64,000 bases of DNA, from contig CM059583.1 of the NCBI GenBank assembly GCA_030407085.1, forward strand, positions 24,712,001 to 24,776,000. Direction: 5' to 3'. Below the pieces are notes generated by a model. That model was not told the DNA's origin. It was given only the letters and a program-made list of their open reading frames with translations, and did no database searches. The translations under genes were made by a program, and so were the position numbers. Of this stretch, positions 48,450-59,017 are shown one piece after another. The stretch is from Trichopria drosophilae. Lineage: Eukaryota; Arthropoda; Insecta; Hymenoptera; Diapriidae. Each line of letters starts with the position of its first letter. Position 1 is the stretch's first letter.

Positions 48450-49290
48450 TTACCTGTTGTATGCCCTGTTCTTACATCTTATATACTAATTTGCATTCCT
48501 AATAGTTTACATGAAGTATACAAAGATTGTAACTTTATTAGATTAATATAATACATAACAAATCTAATTATTCCAAATGGTATTTTCAAGATAATCTCTC
48601 GTTAGTTTTAACCATTCTTTGTAGTTTAAACTTTTCGACAGTGTTTATGGCAGTTATATTAATATTGCTGATGTTTAAACATTTGCACGCAGCAAAATTG
48701 AAAGCTTGCTGATCTATTCTTTTGTCTGGTTAGAATTTCTACTTTACTTTTCGTGACGTTTCGGGTTTAAGTTTTTTTTTTACGAACATGATATTTGTTA
48801 TTATTAAACAAGTGCTAGCAGCTCCTCTCCATGCAATTATTCTATATTATACTACTGATAAAAATAACGCATAATACTTATTTAATAATTTAGGTCTATT
48901 CAAATAAGATTGTAATTCCCAGTAAACGAAAACGAATAGAAAGTTAAAAATACGAATTGAAATGAAATCAAGTGAATTAAAATGAATTAAAACACATGAA
49001 AATGATTAATTGAATCCACTTTTTAATTCATTTTAATTCACTTGAATTCATTTCAATTCGTATTTTCAACTTTCGATTCGTTTTCGTTTACTGTGTTTCT
49101 GTATTAAATAAGGAAGTAATTTTAAGCGATTTGTAATGTAATTGCTGTTGTAATCCAAGCGCAGGTGTTTAGCTAATACAATTCCTAGGTACTTTACATT
49201 ATCTGATCGATAGCTTCCAAATAAAAGAAACTTTGTTTTATTGACATTTACGTTTATTTGCTGAAAATCAGTTAATTACACTGCCGTCGG
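48450..49290 (-). pseudogene. non-LTR reverse transcriptase C-terminal remnant
   Basis: On the minus strand from 49275 the frame reads INVNKTKFLLFGSY and DNVKYLGIVLAKHLRLDYN, then NYITNRLKLLPYLIQK, the RT thumb region after the catalytic motif. It is interrupted by the MITE at 48918-49095 and continues LNRPKLLNKYYALFLSV and YRIIAWRGAASTCLI. Removing the MITE and one TT joins the two halves in frame. Further down it decays into stops. It is a fragment of a Jockey/CR1-type element different from that at 40.1-44.2 kb. Confidence 0.75.
48918..49095. mobile_element. 178-bp MITE with CCCAGTAAACG ends inside the RT remnant
   Basis: CCCAGTAAACGAAAACGAAT at the left pairs with ATTCGTTTTCGTTTACTGTG at the right; inner arms AAATACGAATTGAAATGAAA and TTCATTTCAATTCGTATTTT also pair, so it is a near-complete hairpin. 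TT flanks both sides (48916-48917 and 49096-49097). Because the host is coding sequence, the TT duplication is checkable: excising the element with one TT restores an open frame. Confidence 0.85.
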
Positions 49291-50160
49291 AAGGACAGAT
49301 GCATTTTTGTTTGATCTTTAGATAACTGAACATTTCAATGGGAAAGATTTTAAAAAATTTGTTAATAGTATATATAATAAGAAATAACCATTATTTTGAT
49401 TAATAAAAGGAATATTTCAAAAGGTGTAACTGCATACTTTGTGTGAAAAACGTCAAAATTGGGCATATCTGCAAAATAAGAAACAAAACAGCCATAACTG
49501 CATACTTTTTAATTCAGACGATTCCAAAATGCTTTAGAGAATTTCAGTTACAACCTCTTTACGTTACAAGTCAGTATTATGGCTATTTTGCTCATTAGAA
49601 ATGTATTTCTTAGGTTAGGGCATTATATTATTAACACATCAAATTCAATGAATAAAAATTAAAAAACGCTGTCGGTAGGTATTCACCTTCAGTCGAGTGT
49701 TACCGAATTTCTCATAACAAATTTACTAACTATTTTATAATAGTGATAATTATTGTTAAAAATGATTTTATGTAGTTACGTCTGATTTGCCTTCCAAAAA
49801 CACATAGATTGTTTTCATTAGGGCTGTAGGGCATAACTACTGATTAAAAATGGGCTATCTGCAAATTGTAAAGGTGTATCTGCATTGTTTTTAGTCGTAT
49901 CTGGTTTCTAACTATTAATGCATATTTTTAGATAAATTTATAGCGTGAATATAATTTTACGTCATAATTAACCTTAAACAATGTGTTAAAAGTATGATTT
50001 TTGGTATAACATTAGTCAAGAAAAGTATAAAATAATTTGGTTGAATAGCTCAAAATGACAGATTTGCAGGATTCGGCATCTGTACTTCTGAGGGCAGTAC
50101 TGGTAAACTCTTCCCAGTTAATTGTTTTGAACACGAGAACAGAGTTGTCCAAGGATATTT
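49291..50160. other. AT-rich spacer, no gene established
   Basis: AT-rich with repeated TAACTGCATACTTT strings (about 49427 and 49496) and GGGC(A)TATCTGCAAA strings (about 49463 and 49850). At 50012-50269 an 85-codon minus-strand ORF contains ISLDNSVLVFKTINWEEFTS, which looks protein-like, but part of it lies in the adjacent hairpin; possible decayed mobile-element coding. Confidence 0.35.
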
Positions 50161-50164
50161 TATA

Positions 50165-50316
50165 GCATTTTTCACTTACATTGCACTCGTTCAGTGTTCC
50201 CATAAGAGCCCATGTAAAATTTGACACTAGGAGAGTGCCAGTTGCACTGGGCGAGTGCGATTTTAACATGGGCTCTCATGAGAACACTGAACGAGTGCAA
50301 TGTAAGTGAAAAACAC
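50165..50316. mobile_element. about 150-bp hairpin MITE
   Basis: GCATTTTTCACTTACATTGC, ACTCGTTCAGTGTTCCCAT and AGAGCCCATGT at the left are mirrored by ACATGGGCTCT, ATGAGAACACTGAACGAGT and GCAATGTAAGTGAAAAACAC at the right, around a ~35-bp loop. No ORF of its own. Confidence 0.8.
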
Positions 50317-50522
50317 CATTAGTGAAATTTATCTTTTGGTTGAAAAGATCGTTGACATATAATACGAATATTATGGGTTCTAAAACTGTTCCCTCGAAAA
50401 GTTTTAATACATTTCAATCCTTTTCTAAGTTTTAATAGCGTATTCAAATGTATTGTAATGTATTCAAAATTGTTAAATTATAATTTTTACAAGTTATTGA
50501 AATATGCATAAAAAATGGATCA

Positions 50523-50957
50523 ATGAAATTTATTCACAAACATAAAATATTGAATCCGTTTCAGTTCAGTTTTAGAGAAGGAAAATCAACGACCGATTTG
50601 TTAGCTACAGTAAGAAAATTAGTTTACTCAACACTAGATTCAGGGACTTCAGTAATTGCGGTTTTTTGCGACTTAGCAAAAGCTTTTGACACCTTAGATA
50701 GTTTAATTCATTTAGATAAACTCTATAGCTACGGAATTAGAGGCGTTGCACATAATTTATTCCAAAGTTATCTAACAAATAGAAGTGAAAGCGTACAATT
50801 TGGCAATATAAAAAGTGACGCCCTTGCTCTAAAATATGGTGTACCTGAAGGCACTATTCTTGGTTCAATTTTATTTATACTCTATATAAACAACATCTTC
50901 GAAAACAAAATAAACGGTTCAATACTTATTAAGGACTTATTTTCCGTATATAAATAA
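50523..50957 (+). pseudogene. reverse transcriptase palm fragment
   Basis: A 144-aa open fragment of a non-LTR RT. In order: FRAME start near HKHKILNPFQFSF, REGKSTTDLL, the first palm motif VFCDLAKAFDTLDS, the structural YGIRG and YLTNRSESVQFG, and GVPEGTILGSILFILYINNI. The catalytic (Y/F)ADD block that should follow is missing: the frame ends SILIKDLFSVYK, so the copy is dead. It continues, out of frame and after a gap, at 51229. Confidence 0.85.
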
Positions 50958-51228
50958 AATAAAAAATACTGTCATAAGCTGATTATACCTTCATAATATT
51001 TAAAGAACAAACGTGGACAAATCTTGTAATAAATATAGAAACTAACTTACCGATCATATTTACATGGCTAAATTCAAATTCACTGGCAGTAAACACAAAA
51101 TATCATATTTTCTTCCCTTTGGTTGTTATATTGATAGCAACCATATAATTTAAAATTGAGAATTGTTATAAATAATAAGACAGTGGAAATAGCGCAAGCT
51201 ACAAACATAAAATATTTGAGAATATCGA

Positions 51229-51368
51229 TTGATAATCACCTTCGATGAGATTATAAAATTAATTACTAACAAATTGAGACATAAACCATATTTATTTTAT
51301 AAACTAAGAGGTATTCTAAATACCACACAACTTTTAACTGTTTACTACTCTATTTTCCTCTCTATTGC
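51229..51368 (+). pseudogene. reverse transcriptase thumb fragment, split by an insertion
   Basis: Reads TNKLRHKPYLFYKLRGILNT and LTVYYSIFLSIA, typical of the RT thumb region. The inserted element begins at 51369; the host resumes at 52456 with AAGATATGGGAG and then reads GAYEDILNLLQVLQN and FSTTELYNISILLNIQQLYH. Both flanks carry AA, and joining them with a single AA continues the frame for a few codons before an older frameshift. Confidence 0.75.
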
Positions 51369-52455
51369 AACCCCGCAATCGAATTTGGATAGAGTTGTAA
51401 AGAATTGGATTCAATTATTAAATTCTGAATCCATACTTTGGTCAACGGTGAATCCATTTTAATACGTAAATACAATTCTATTCGTTCATACAAATAAAAA
51501 GGATACTTTCTGAATTCATATTAATCCAAAAAAAGTTTTCTTTTTAAAAATTAAATCTTAAATACATCCGTATTCAACATTACGGATTCAAAACTATCTA
51601 AGTGTATTCATTTCCATCCAAAAATAGTTTCCTTTTCAGAAACGAAATATTGAATGCATCCGTATTCAACATTATGGATTCAAAAGTAGCTAAATGTATT
51701 CATTTCAATCCAGAAAAAGTTTCCTTCATAAAAACTAAATATATAATGCCTCTGTATTCAACATTACGGATTCAGAACTATCTAAGCCTATTCATTTCAA
51801 TGCAAAAAAAAGTTTTCTATCAAAAACAAAACTTTGAATACATCTATATTCAACATTACAGATTCAAAACTACCTAAGCGTATTCATTTCAATGCAAGAA
51901 AAGTTTTTTTTCAAATACGAAACTTTGTATACATCCATATTCAATATTACGGACTCAAAACTATCCAAGTGTATTCATTTCAATCCAAAAAAAGTTTCCT
52001 TCAAATCGAAATATTGAATGCCTCCGTATTCAACATTTCGGATTCAAAACTATCTAAGCGTATTCATTTCAACGCAAGAAAAGTTTTCTTTCAAAAACGA
52101 AACTTTGTATACATTCGTATTAAATATTATGGACTCTAAACTATCCAAGTGTATTCATTTCAATCCAAAAAAAGTTTCCTTCTTCAAATCGAAATATTGA
52201 ATGCCTCCGTATTCAACATTAAGGATTCAAAACTATCTAAGCGTATTCATTTCAATGCAAAAAATGTTTTCTTTCAAAAAATAAACTTTGAATAAGTCTG
52301 TATTCAATATTACGGATTCAAAACTATAATTGTGTTCGTAAAATTGAATACAGATGGATTACTTTTTCTGAAATTTAATCCGGCAAATAACGCTTCCGAT
52401 TGTATTCGTAATCAAAGTATGAAATCAAAATGAATTGAAATTTTCAATCCAATCC
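51369..52455. mobile_element. TIR element with internal 92-bp tandem array, copy 2
   Basis: The left end CCCCGCAATCGAATTTGGAT and the right end CCAATCTCGATTGCTGGG match those of 32765-33793. The internal array is longer, about eight to nine diverged 92-bp units between 51540 and 52330, with alternating variants (TTTCAATCCAAAAAAAGTTT and TTTCAATGCAAAAAAAGTTT). ORFs of 60-101 aa here are readings of the array. It lies inside RT coding with AA on both sides. Confidence 0.85.
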
Positions 52456-52815
52456 TATCCAATCTCGATTGCTGGGAAGATATGGGAGTATTTTGTGGAT
52501 GGTGCGTATGAAGATATTTTAAATTTACTACAGGTGTTACAAAATTCCATCATAATTTTTTTTAAGCCAGGACTATTCTCAACAACAGAATTGTATAACA
52601 TTAGTATTTTATTAAATATACAACAATTATATCATTTATCAGCATCATCTTATAAATAAAATTGGTACGACTGTGTCTCACTCAATAAACACCAGGGCAA
52701 TTACAAATAAGTTACTCACTATATCAACAATGAAAAGAAAAATAGGACAATGATCCTTCACTTATATTGGATACAAATTGCTAAATCTAATACCGCAATT
52801 TGTACGAGAGAATTA

Positions 52816-52996
52816 GGGTAAACGGTACAGTAGTCAGCCACCTTCCAGTTTTAGTCATTAATGTTAAAATTTTTGGGTGATATTTATATGACGTCAGAGT
52901 ATGCGGTAAGAACTATGACGAGATATAAATTTACCCCAAACATTTTAACATTAACGACCAAAAATGGAAGGTGGCCGACTACTGTACCGTTTACCC
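52816..52996. mobile_element. 181-bp MITE flanked by TA inside the non-LTR remnant
   Basis: GGGTAAACGGTACAGTAGTC...CCACCTTCCA at the left pairs with TGGAAGGTGG...ACTACTGTACCGTTTACCC at the right; inner arms with AATGTTAAAATTTTTGGG also pair. TA precedes and follows (52814-52815 and 52997-52998). Removing the element plus one TA joins host coding REN to YITTKFLKK in one frame. Tc1/mariner-type target site. Confidence 0.85.
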
Positions 52997-53126
52997 TATA
53001 TCACAACTAAATTTCTTAAAAAAAGAATTTGTACCTTGCTCATCAGTAAATACTTTGAAGACCTTAATAAAATCCTAATTCCAGTTTATTAAAAATATAC
53101 ATTATATGTACCATATAAGAAATATC

Positions 53127-54643
53127 CCAGCAACCGAAAATTCATTGAAATTCATTGATTGATTTTGAATGAATCTCAATAGATTTGAATTGATTTTCTT
53201 AATCACTAAATATCAATACAAATCTATTCAACAGAGCTGTAACCAATGATTTTCTATTGTTTTAGAATCATTGATATCAGTACGTGCTTATTATATTATT
53301 GAAATTCATTCATTTCATTGGTTTTCGCATTTTTTAATGATTTTGCATTAATAAAAGGTTGTACATATTAATTTTTCTAATTATTTATTATGACATTATG
53401 GTTCATCTTTTCATATAGGAAAGAAATATTATTGCTAACACTTAAATTTTAGTAATTTTCTAGTACCATGGTGTTTTTCAAGGTGTAAATCTGGCAGAAT
53501 ACCTGAAAAAGTTGGAATAATTTATATTTATTAATTGAAGACTTTTAGAGTAGATTAGACTATCTTAAGTAGTAAACAAAAGTAAAAAACTGTAAATTAA
53601 AAAGTTTTGACTCGTTTCTTTTTAATTCAGGCTTCATAAAGTTAATTCTAACCATTGTTTACTATCTTCTAAAAAGAATCAAAAACAATTAAAGAGAATT
53701 AGCCGAAAATTTTCTGGAATACATGATTTTTCTATATTGAAGAAAATTCTCGGTTAATTCTAAACAAATCTTTGATTTTTTTTAGAGAGCATAAAAAATT
53801 GTTAGAATTGCCTTTATGAAACACAAATTTTGAAAATTCGATTCAATAATTTTTAATTTTGATTTTTTCATTACTACTTTCTTTTAAATTGATTTAAAAA
53901 TTTCAAAAATTTGGGTGAACATGAAAAACATTTTTTACATCTTTTATTCCAACGCCACTGACTTGCGCATCAAAAGTTACTCAAGAAAGAATTTCTTTGA
54001 CGCATTAAAATTCGCTAAATTAATTTAAACATTCAAAAAAAATTTGGTGAACTGAAAAACGTATTTCCGAAATAATTACGCATGGATTTTAAAAAATTTA
54101 AAAAAATTTGTTACTATTTTTATTATACTATCTTTGAATTCTTCGAAAAAAATTACTAAAGAATCAACTTTTGGTATTATTTGAACGATTGTTTCATTTA
54201 AATATTTTATTTCCATTCAAAATCATTTACCTCCCCACCTTGCTTAATAACCGATTCGATTTTTCATTCATATCAGTTGCATTTTCATCTAATTTTTTGT
54301 TTCGATTCAAATTTATTACATTTGTTGTCCTGTAATAATTAACTATCCATTCAAATTCATTCACGGCAAATATAACTATTTTTCTATTGAAATTCATTCA
54401 AGTTACAATTGTTCTATTCGCACTTTTCAATTGAAATTCATTCAACGAAATCATTTCTTCATTTCACTATTTTCCCATTCAAAATCATTAAATCGAAGAA
54501 CTTTTTATGAGCTATTAACCATTCAAAGTCATTGAAACACATTTGCTCATTGAAATTCATTGCAGAAGCTAAGAAAACGAATTCAGAAGTGATGCAGTGA
54601 ATGAATTTCAATGGATCTTCAATGAATTTTCTTTTGCTGGATT
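53127..54643. mobile_element. 1.5-kb TIR element with CCCAGCAACCG ends
   Basis: The left end CCCAGCAACCGAAAATTCAT and the right end ATGAATTTTCTTTTGCTGG are inverted copies, and ATTCATTGAAATTCATT modules lie near both ends. AT is present on both sides (left 53125-53126, right 54644-54645). The interior contains many AAATTCATT.A and AATTTTTAAA strings but no ORF. Confidence 0.7.
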
Positions 54644-54904
54644 AAATAATTTTATCGCAATATTAGAAATGTATAGTTCCAATACCAAAAATGCAAATGC
54701 AGAAAACTGTGATAGTTAAAATTAATTATCTCGACAAATTACATAATTTTAGTTTTTACTATATTTTAGTTTTAGCTTTAGTTTGAATTTACAATAATTA
54801 TTAAATTTGTTGTACATTCAGGTCGCGGACAAGTAGGGATTTTCTACTTTTGCGAAATATGTAGTGGCGTAACCCACAAACTATATATTTTCACCTGAAT
54901 AAAG

Positions 54905-54970
54905 ACATTATTATTATTATAATATATTAATAATAATTATTGTTAAATAATAATAATTATTATTATTTCA
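54905..54970 (+). repeat. TTA/AAT microsatellite
   Basis: ATTATTATTATTATAATATA followed by TAATAATAATTATTGTTAAA-type repeats. It directly follows AATAAAGAC and is best read as the variable 3' tail of the non-LTR element. Confidence 0.6.
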
Positions 54971-55290
54971 AACATATATGTATACATTAACAATCATAAT
55001 ATCATTTAACATATGTAGTTTAACAATGTAGTTTAACAATCATTTGCTTAATAGGTTGTTGCACAGTGATTTCCAATTATTTAGGTTAATTAGTAATTAT
55101 ATATGTTACCACTTAAGTACAATGTACTTGTGTGTGGTTTGAAAACCTAAACTAATACTCTAATACTAAGTTAAATACATTTGGCACTGATTATCACAAA
55201 ATATTACACTATCACTTCCCTTAGTAGAACTTAATTGTAAATATAATTTATTTTAAATGAGCTTGCAATCTCGACACTGTTTTTGTTTCT
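54971..55290. other. AT-rich spacer, no gene seen
   Basis: The string AACAATCATAATATCATTTA and neighbouring GTAGTTTAACAAT duplications only; nothing else recognised. Confidence 0.4.
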
Positions 55291-55293
55291 AAA

Positions 55294-55545
55294 CTATTTT
55301 AGTACTAAATGTTGAAAAGTTTCTTTATCTTTTGCCGATTTAATGTGCACATTATATTTCAATACATATCCGATTGCTGGGTATTTGATAAGTAATCGCT
55401 CAATAGTTTTCCTCGAAAACCTCGAATGAATTAATATTGCTATTGAGTCATATGTTAATTTGTTTTTTCTAAATCCAATTTGTGAGTCGCTAATTAAATT
55501 ATGTTTGTTTATAAAAAGTAGCATTCTACTATCATAATTTAAAAC
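55294..55545 (-). pseudogene. short reverse transcriptase fragment joined to a CCCAG end
   Basis: The minus-strand frame reads LLFINKHNLISDSQIGFRKN and LTYDSIAILI, the RT segment before the palm of Jockey/CR1-type elements. Downstream (55371-55382) the same strand carries CCCAGCAATCGG, the terminus seen at 32765, 51369 and 53127, so an inserted element end may have truncated the RT here. Its other end was not found before 55260. Confidence 0.55.
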
Positions 55546-55767
55546 ACTTTCGTAATCATAGTAATGACATACATTGGTCTATAATTTTGTACTGATGATT
55601 TAATTCCAGATTTTTATATTACTATTGTATTTTTAAGCTGTAAAAGAAATTTGTTTATTATATTTACTAATGGATGTACCATAAATTCAGCCAAGATATT
55701 TAAAATAATATTCTCGTTTCAGTAGTTAATTGTAAACTCTGTTTTTGTAAATAGATATCAAAAGAAC

Positions 55768-57427
55768 ATGTTTCCTGTGGAAATTTGGGAAGAGGTTTTC
55801 ATTAATCTCGATGCCATATCTCTTTCGAAATTACGAAATGTCTGTCACATGTTTAATAGTTGTATCAACCGAATTCTTACGGTAAACAACAGTTGCCTAT
55901 TTTAATTTATTATTATTCGTCATATTGGTGTCCTTGAGCGTGTAACATTTATTAATTATAATGTTACATAGACAAGAAGTTCCTGGTACTGGAAATGTAA
56001 GGAAGATATTCCAGAAAAATATTGGCTACTACTCCATGAAAAGTCACTGAATCTTCCACTGCTTATGTCTTGTGCACCTGACAAAAGTTTTGATGCAGCA
56101 AAAGATAATCACGAGTTGTGGAAAAATATGTATCGATCGTGGATAAAATGGTCAAAAATTGAAAAATTCACAGCAAAAACTGAAACGATTGAACTCGATC
56201 GCAGCAAAAACAAGTCACGATTTATAACATGTTCAGATACTTTAGGTACCTTTAAAATATGTTACTATTTGTTTTTAAAAATAGTAATTAAATAAATGCC
56301 ATATAATTTTAGGAAATTTATTAGCTCTTGGTACGTCAAATGGATACATTGAGCTTTACAATATTGACGTACAGAGACGTGTATACGTAGGAGATCAATG
56401 TGAATATGTTAAAAACATTAATTTAGTAACTAAAGGTAAATATTAAAAAAAAAAAAGAATCCAAAACTGATTTGTAATTAAATTTATTGATTTTAGATGA
56501 TAAAATAGCAATTATTACAATATCAAATACAAATATAACAAGATTCTTTAATCTTGCACATAAAAAATGTATCCAGAAAGGACATGCCGATATCATTTGG
56601 TATTTCACTTTTTTATTTAATACATTTTACAAAGGTTTTATTCATTTATAAATAATATACCTTTTACGCAGTGCTGGTTACGGTACGTTCGGTGCAGTTT
56701 TGCGCAGTAGAATAATTCTCAATGGTACCATTTTTCCAATTTTGCTATCGGCCAAACCATACGTTGCTACAATTAGTGGCAATAATAAAGTAAGTATTAT
56801 ATGAATTTATTTCTCTTCATTTTCTTTCATTTTTCTATTGTATTTAGGTACACTTGTTGTTGCATGATGGCTGTTACCTTGTATTTGATGGAACTGAAGA
56901 TCTTTTAATGAAAAATTACATATCAATGCCACTATTTCAGCCTAGGCGAATTCAACTTTTTAATCCTGATGTTACGATTTGCATAACAGGTAGTAATATT
57001 GCATGTACTTTAACATTTTTTATGTATCGAACTAGTAATTTATTTCTTTTAGAAAATGGACTTTTGGGTATATCGGTAAAATGGAGCAGTTTTCAATTGT
57101 ATAATGTCTTTCAATTCTTGGAAGCTCAGATCACCGCTGTATTGTTTCACGTTCGAGTGTTAGCGCTAGGATCAAACATTGGTAATATGTACATTTAATC
57201 ATACCATTTCATTATTTAAATAAAAAAATCATTTTGCAGGACAAATCTATTTATTTTTTGTCGATAACGAGGAAGGCTTAAAGTCGTTAAATCTGAGGTC
57301 GACAAAATCAAAGAAAATCCAAGTATGTAAAGAAGACATTACTTCAATACGTTTAATTGAAATTGATGGAGAGCATCATCTCGTGGCTACAAGTTGCAAC
57401 GCATTTTATATCGTTAGCATTGTTTGA
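55768..57427 (+). CDS. F-box protein with WD-like repeats
   Basis: Likely substrate-recognition subunit of an SCF ubiquitin ligase: the F-box would bind Skp1 and the C-terminal repeats the substrate. Eight plus-strand exons, all GT-AG: 55768-55881, 55972-56245, 56313-56435, 56497-56599, 56672-56789, 56848-56989, 57053-57181, 57240-57427; 1191 nt, 396 aa, with in-frame joins. ATG 55768 is the first Met after an in-frame TAG (55723). Residues 2-38 are a canonical F-box (FPVEIWEEVFINLDAISL, KLRNVCHMFN); WYWKC and KYWLLLHEK follow. From residue 130, NLLALGTSNGYIELYNID is a clear WD-type strand set; later repeats (GAVLRSRIILNGTIFP, VHLLLHDGCYLVFDG, VRVLALGSNIGQIYLFFV, HHLVATSCNAFYIVSI) are divergent, together fitting a beta-propeller. 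The ortholog group is not assigned. Confidence 0.9.
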
Positions 57428-57534
57428 CATCTACTGTTAATAAGTTGATCTTCGTTATGTAAGAAAATTTGATATTACAATTGATAATTATATAATGTTA
57501 AAGTGTTGACACTATTTAGCAAATAAGTTTATGT

Positions 57535-57540
57535 AATAAA
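57535..57540 (+). terminator. polyadenylation signal of the F-box gene
   Basis: AATAAA about 110 bases after the stop codon. A second AATAAA-like string lies near 57750. Confidence 0.5.
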
Positions 57541-58016
57541 TTATTTTCTCAGTATTATTGATACACAAAGAACATACGTGATATTTATATATGTTATATA
57601 TTATGTATTATAATATATATATTTTAATACGGAAAAAGACCATGAAATGTAAACTATATACTTAGAAAGAATACCGTTAATGTTAACACAAATAAGTATA
57701 AAAACAAGTGTAAACTAAAATGGAATAAAAGGTGATTGAATTTCAAAAAAACAATAAAAATGTACATCTTTTTTTTCATGCTCGATTTTTAATCAATTGC
57801 GAAAAACGTATGTATTTTGAATAGCGATTAACTAAATTGTTTATACATAATTTTTAAAAAATTTTAAAAAGATATACTTTCATACAATCGATTTTCATTC
57901 CCAGAATTAATTCAAATATTTGGTTTTACGTTATAATTTCCATATAATGCGTTCAAAATAATTGTCAATTCAATAAAATTTTTTAACATACGAATGTTTC
58001 AACATAATACATAATA
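57541..58016. other. AT-rich spacer, no gene seen
   Basis: Only 3'-flanking sequence of the F-box gene; no structure recognised. Confidence 0.4.
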
Positions 58017-58300
58017 CAGTACTCCTTCCCTTATTCTAATTTCCCTTATTCTAATGTCTTCCCTTATTCTAAATTGTTCTCTTCTCCTATTCTAATAATT
58101 CCCCTCGCGCGTTCTCCCCACTGACGTGTGTTGACGTGTGGATTTTCTAAATACAAATAACGGCGCATGCGCAACAAAAGAAAAAGAGACAAAAGTGAGA
58201 CTACAAATCTAAGTAGTGGGGGAGAGGGGAAAATTAGAATAAGGGAAGAAGCCCGCTATCTTGCCTGACTGGACAAATTAGAATAAGGGAAGGACTACTG
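58017..58300. mobile_element. pogo-like MITE (CTTATTCTAA modules), TA-flanked
   Basis: The left end CAGTACTCCTTCCCTTATTC and the right end GAATAAGGGAAGGACTACTG are inverted copies. TA flanks both sides. The left end repeats TCCCTTATTCTAA four to five times; the right end has two GAATAAGGGAAG copies. About 284 bp and GC-rich in the middle; no transposase. Confidence 0.85.
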
Positions 58301-58312
58301 TACATACATGTA

Positions 58313-58621
58313 CAGTGGTCCTCCTCTTATTTTAACTCCTATTATTTTAACTGCGTCCTTTATTTTAACTTTCTTTCGTCCCTTATGTTAACTTCTTCCC
58401 CTCGTGAGTTCCCCCACCATCCGCCATTTGAAAGTGTTCAAAAGAGTGCGGATTGCTCTTTGCGCTTGCGCATAAAGGTGAAGAAAGACGCTACTATATC
58501 TCCTTTCTCTGTTTTTATTCTCTCATACTGCCAGTGATGAGGATGAGGGGAAGCGGTAAAATGAGGGAAGAAGCCGCCATTTTCCTTGACTCGAAAAGTT
58601 AAAATAAGGGGAGGGCCACTG
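58313..58621. mobile_element. pogo-like MITE (CTTATTTTAAC modules), TA-flanked
   Basis: The left end CAGTGGTCCTCCTCTTATTT and the right end AAATAAGGGGAGGGCCACTG are inverted copies. TA flanks both sides. Modules of TTATTTTAACT recur at the left end and GTTAAAATAAGG / GTAAAATGAGGGAAG at the right. It lies 12 bp from the previous element. The 74-aa minus-strand ORF is a chance reading. Confidence 0.85.
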
Positions 58622-58624
58622 TAT

Positions 58625-58880
58625 ATTAAATTACATTCTATTTGCCATCTCGGATATATCATTTTGAATTTTGAAAAACCCCCAACTAACGAGTTTCAAG
58701 CAAATCCGATGAATTTTTAAAAATTCGTCTGCCATCTTAGATCCGCCATTTTGAATTTTGAAAATCTGGGATCAGAGTACATAGTAATCAGCGACCCTAA
58801 AAACCCCCGAGTAACAAATTTCAGCCGTTTTCCACACACTGAAAAAAATTTGCTTCAAAAGCATACGTCCATTGCGTACC
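58625..58880 (-). repeat. dispersed repeat copy B, right part inverted
   Basis: Reverse complement of 44172-44450: CATTCTATTTGCCATCTCGG, CCCCCAACTAACGAGTTTCA, GATCCGCCATTTTGAATTTT, ACCCCCGAGTAACAAATTTC, ending TTGCTTCAAAAGCATA. This copy lacks the non-LTR insertion found in copy A. Confidence 0.85.
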
Positions 58881-59017
58881 AAACAAACTAACCTTCGCGG
58901 CTGAGCGAATCTCGAACCTGTGTCGACCGTCGACCACTAAGAGTGGGGGTAAAGGGGAAGTAGAGAATAAAGGAGACTGCCGTCATTTCGAAAAATCTGA
59001 AGGGAGACCCTACTGTA
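58881..59017. mobile_element. partial pogo-like element inside copy B
   Basis: The right part is recognisable (AGTGGGGGTAAAGGGGAAGT, AGAATAAAGGAGACTGCC, GGGAGACCCTACTG then TA), but the left end does not begin CAGT, so it is truncated or diverged. It separates the two parts of dispersed repeat copy B. Confidence 0.5.

Larger units (their letters stand above)
50470..54940 (+). mobile_element. decayed non-LTR element with three nested insertions
   Basis: Plus-strand remnant of a Jockey/CR1-type element. RT palm coding is at 50523-50957, thumb coding at 51229-51368 and 52456-52660, further coding to about 53100, and a 3' tail at 54645-54940 ending AATAAAGACATTATTATTAT. It hosts a tandem-array TIR element (51369-52455), a TA-flanked MITE (52816-52996) and a CCCAG-ended element (53127-54643). 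The 5' half is missing. Confidence 0.75.

Noticed and set aside
50012..50269. 85-aa minus-strand ORF as a gene
   Set aside because: Its first third is the hairpin MITE; the remainder has no recognised domain or splice structure.
51540..52330. CRISPR-like regular repeats
   Set aside because: Units are contiguous 92-bp tandem repeats without unique spacers, inside a eukaryotic TIR element.
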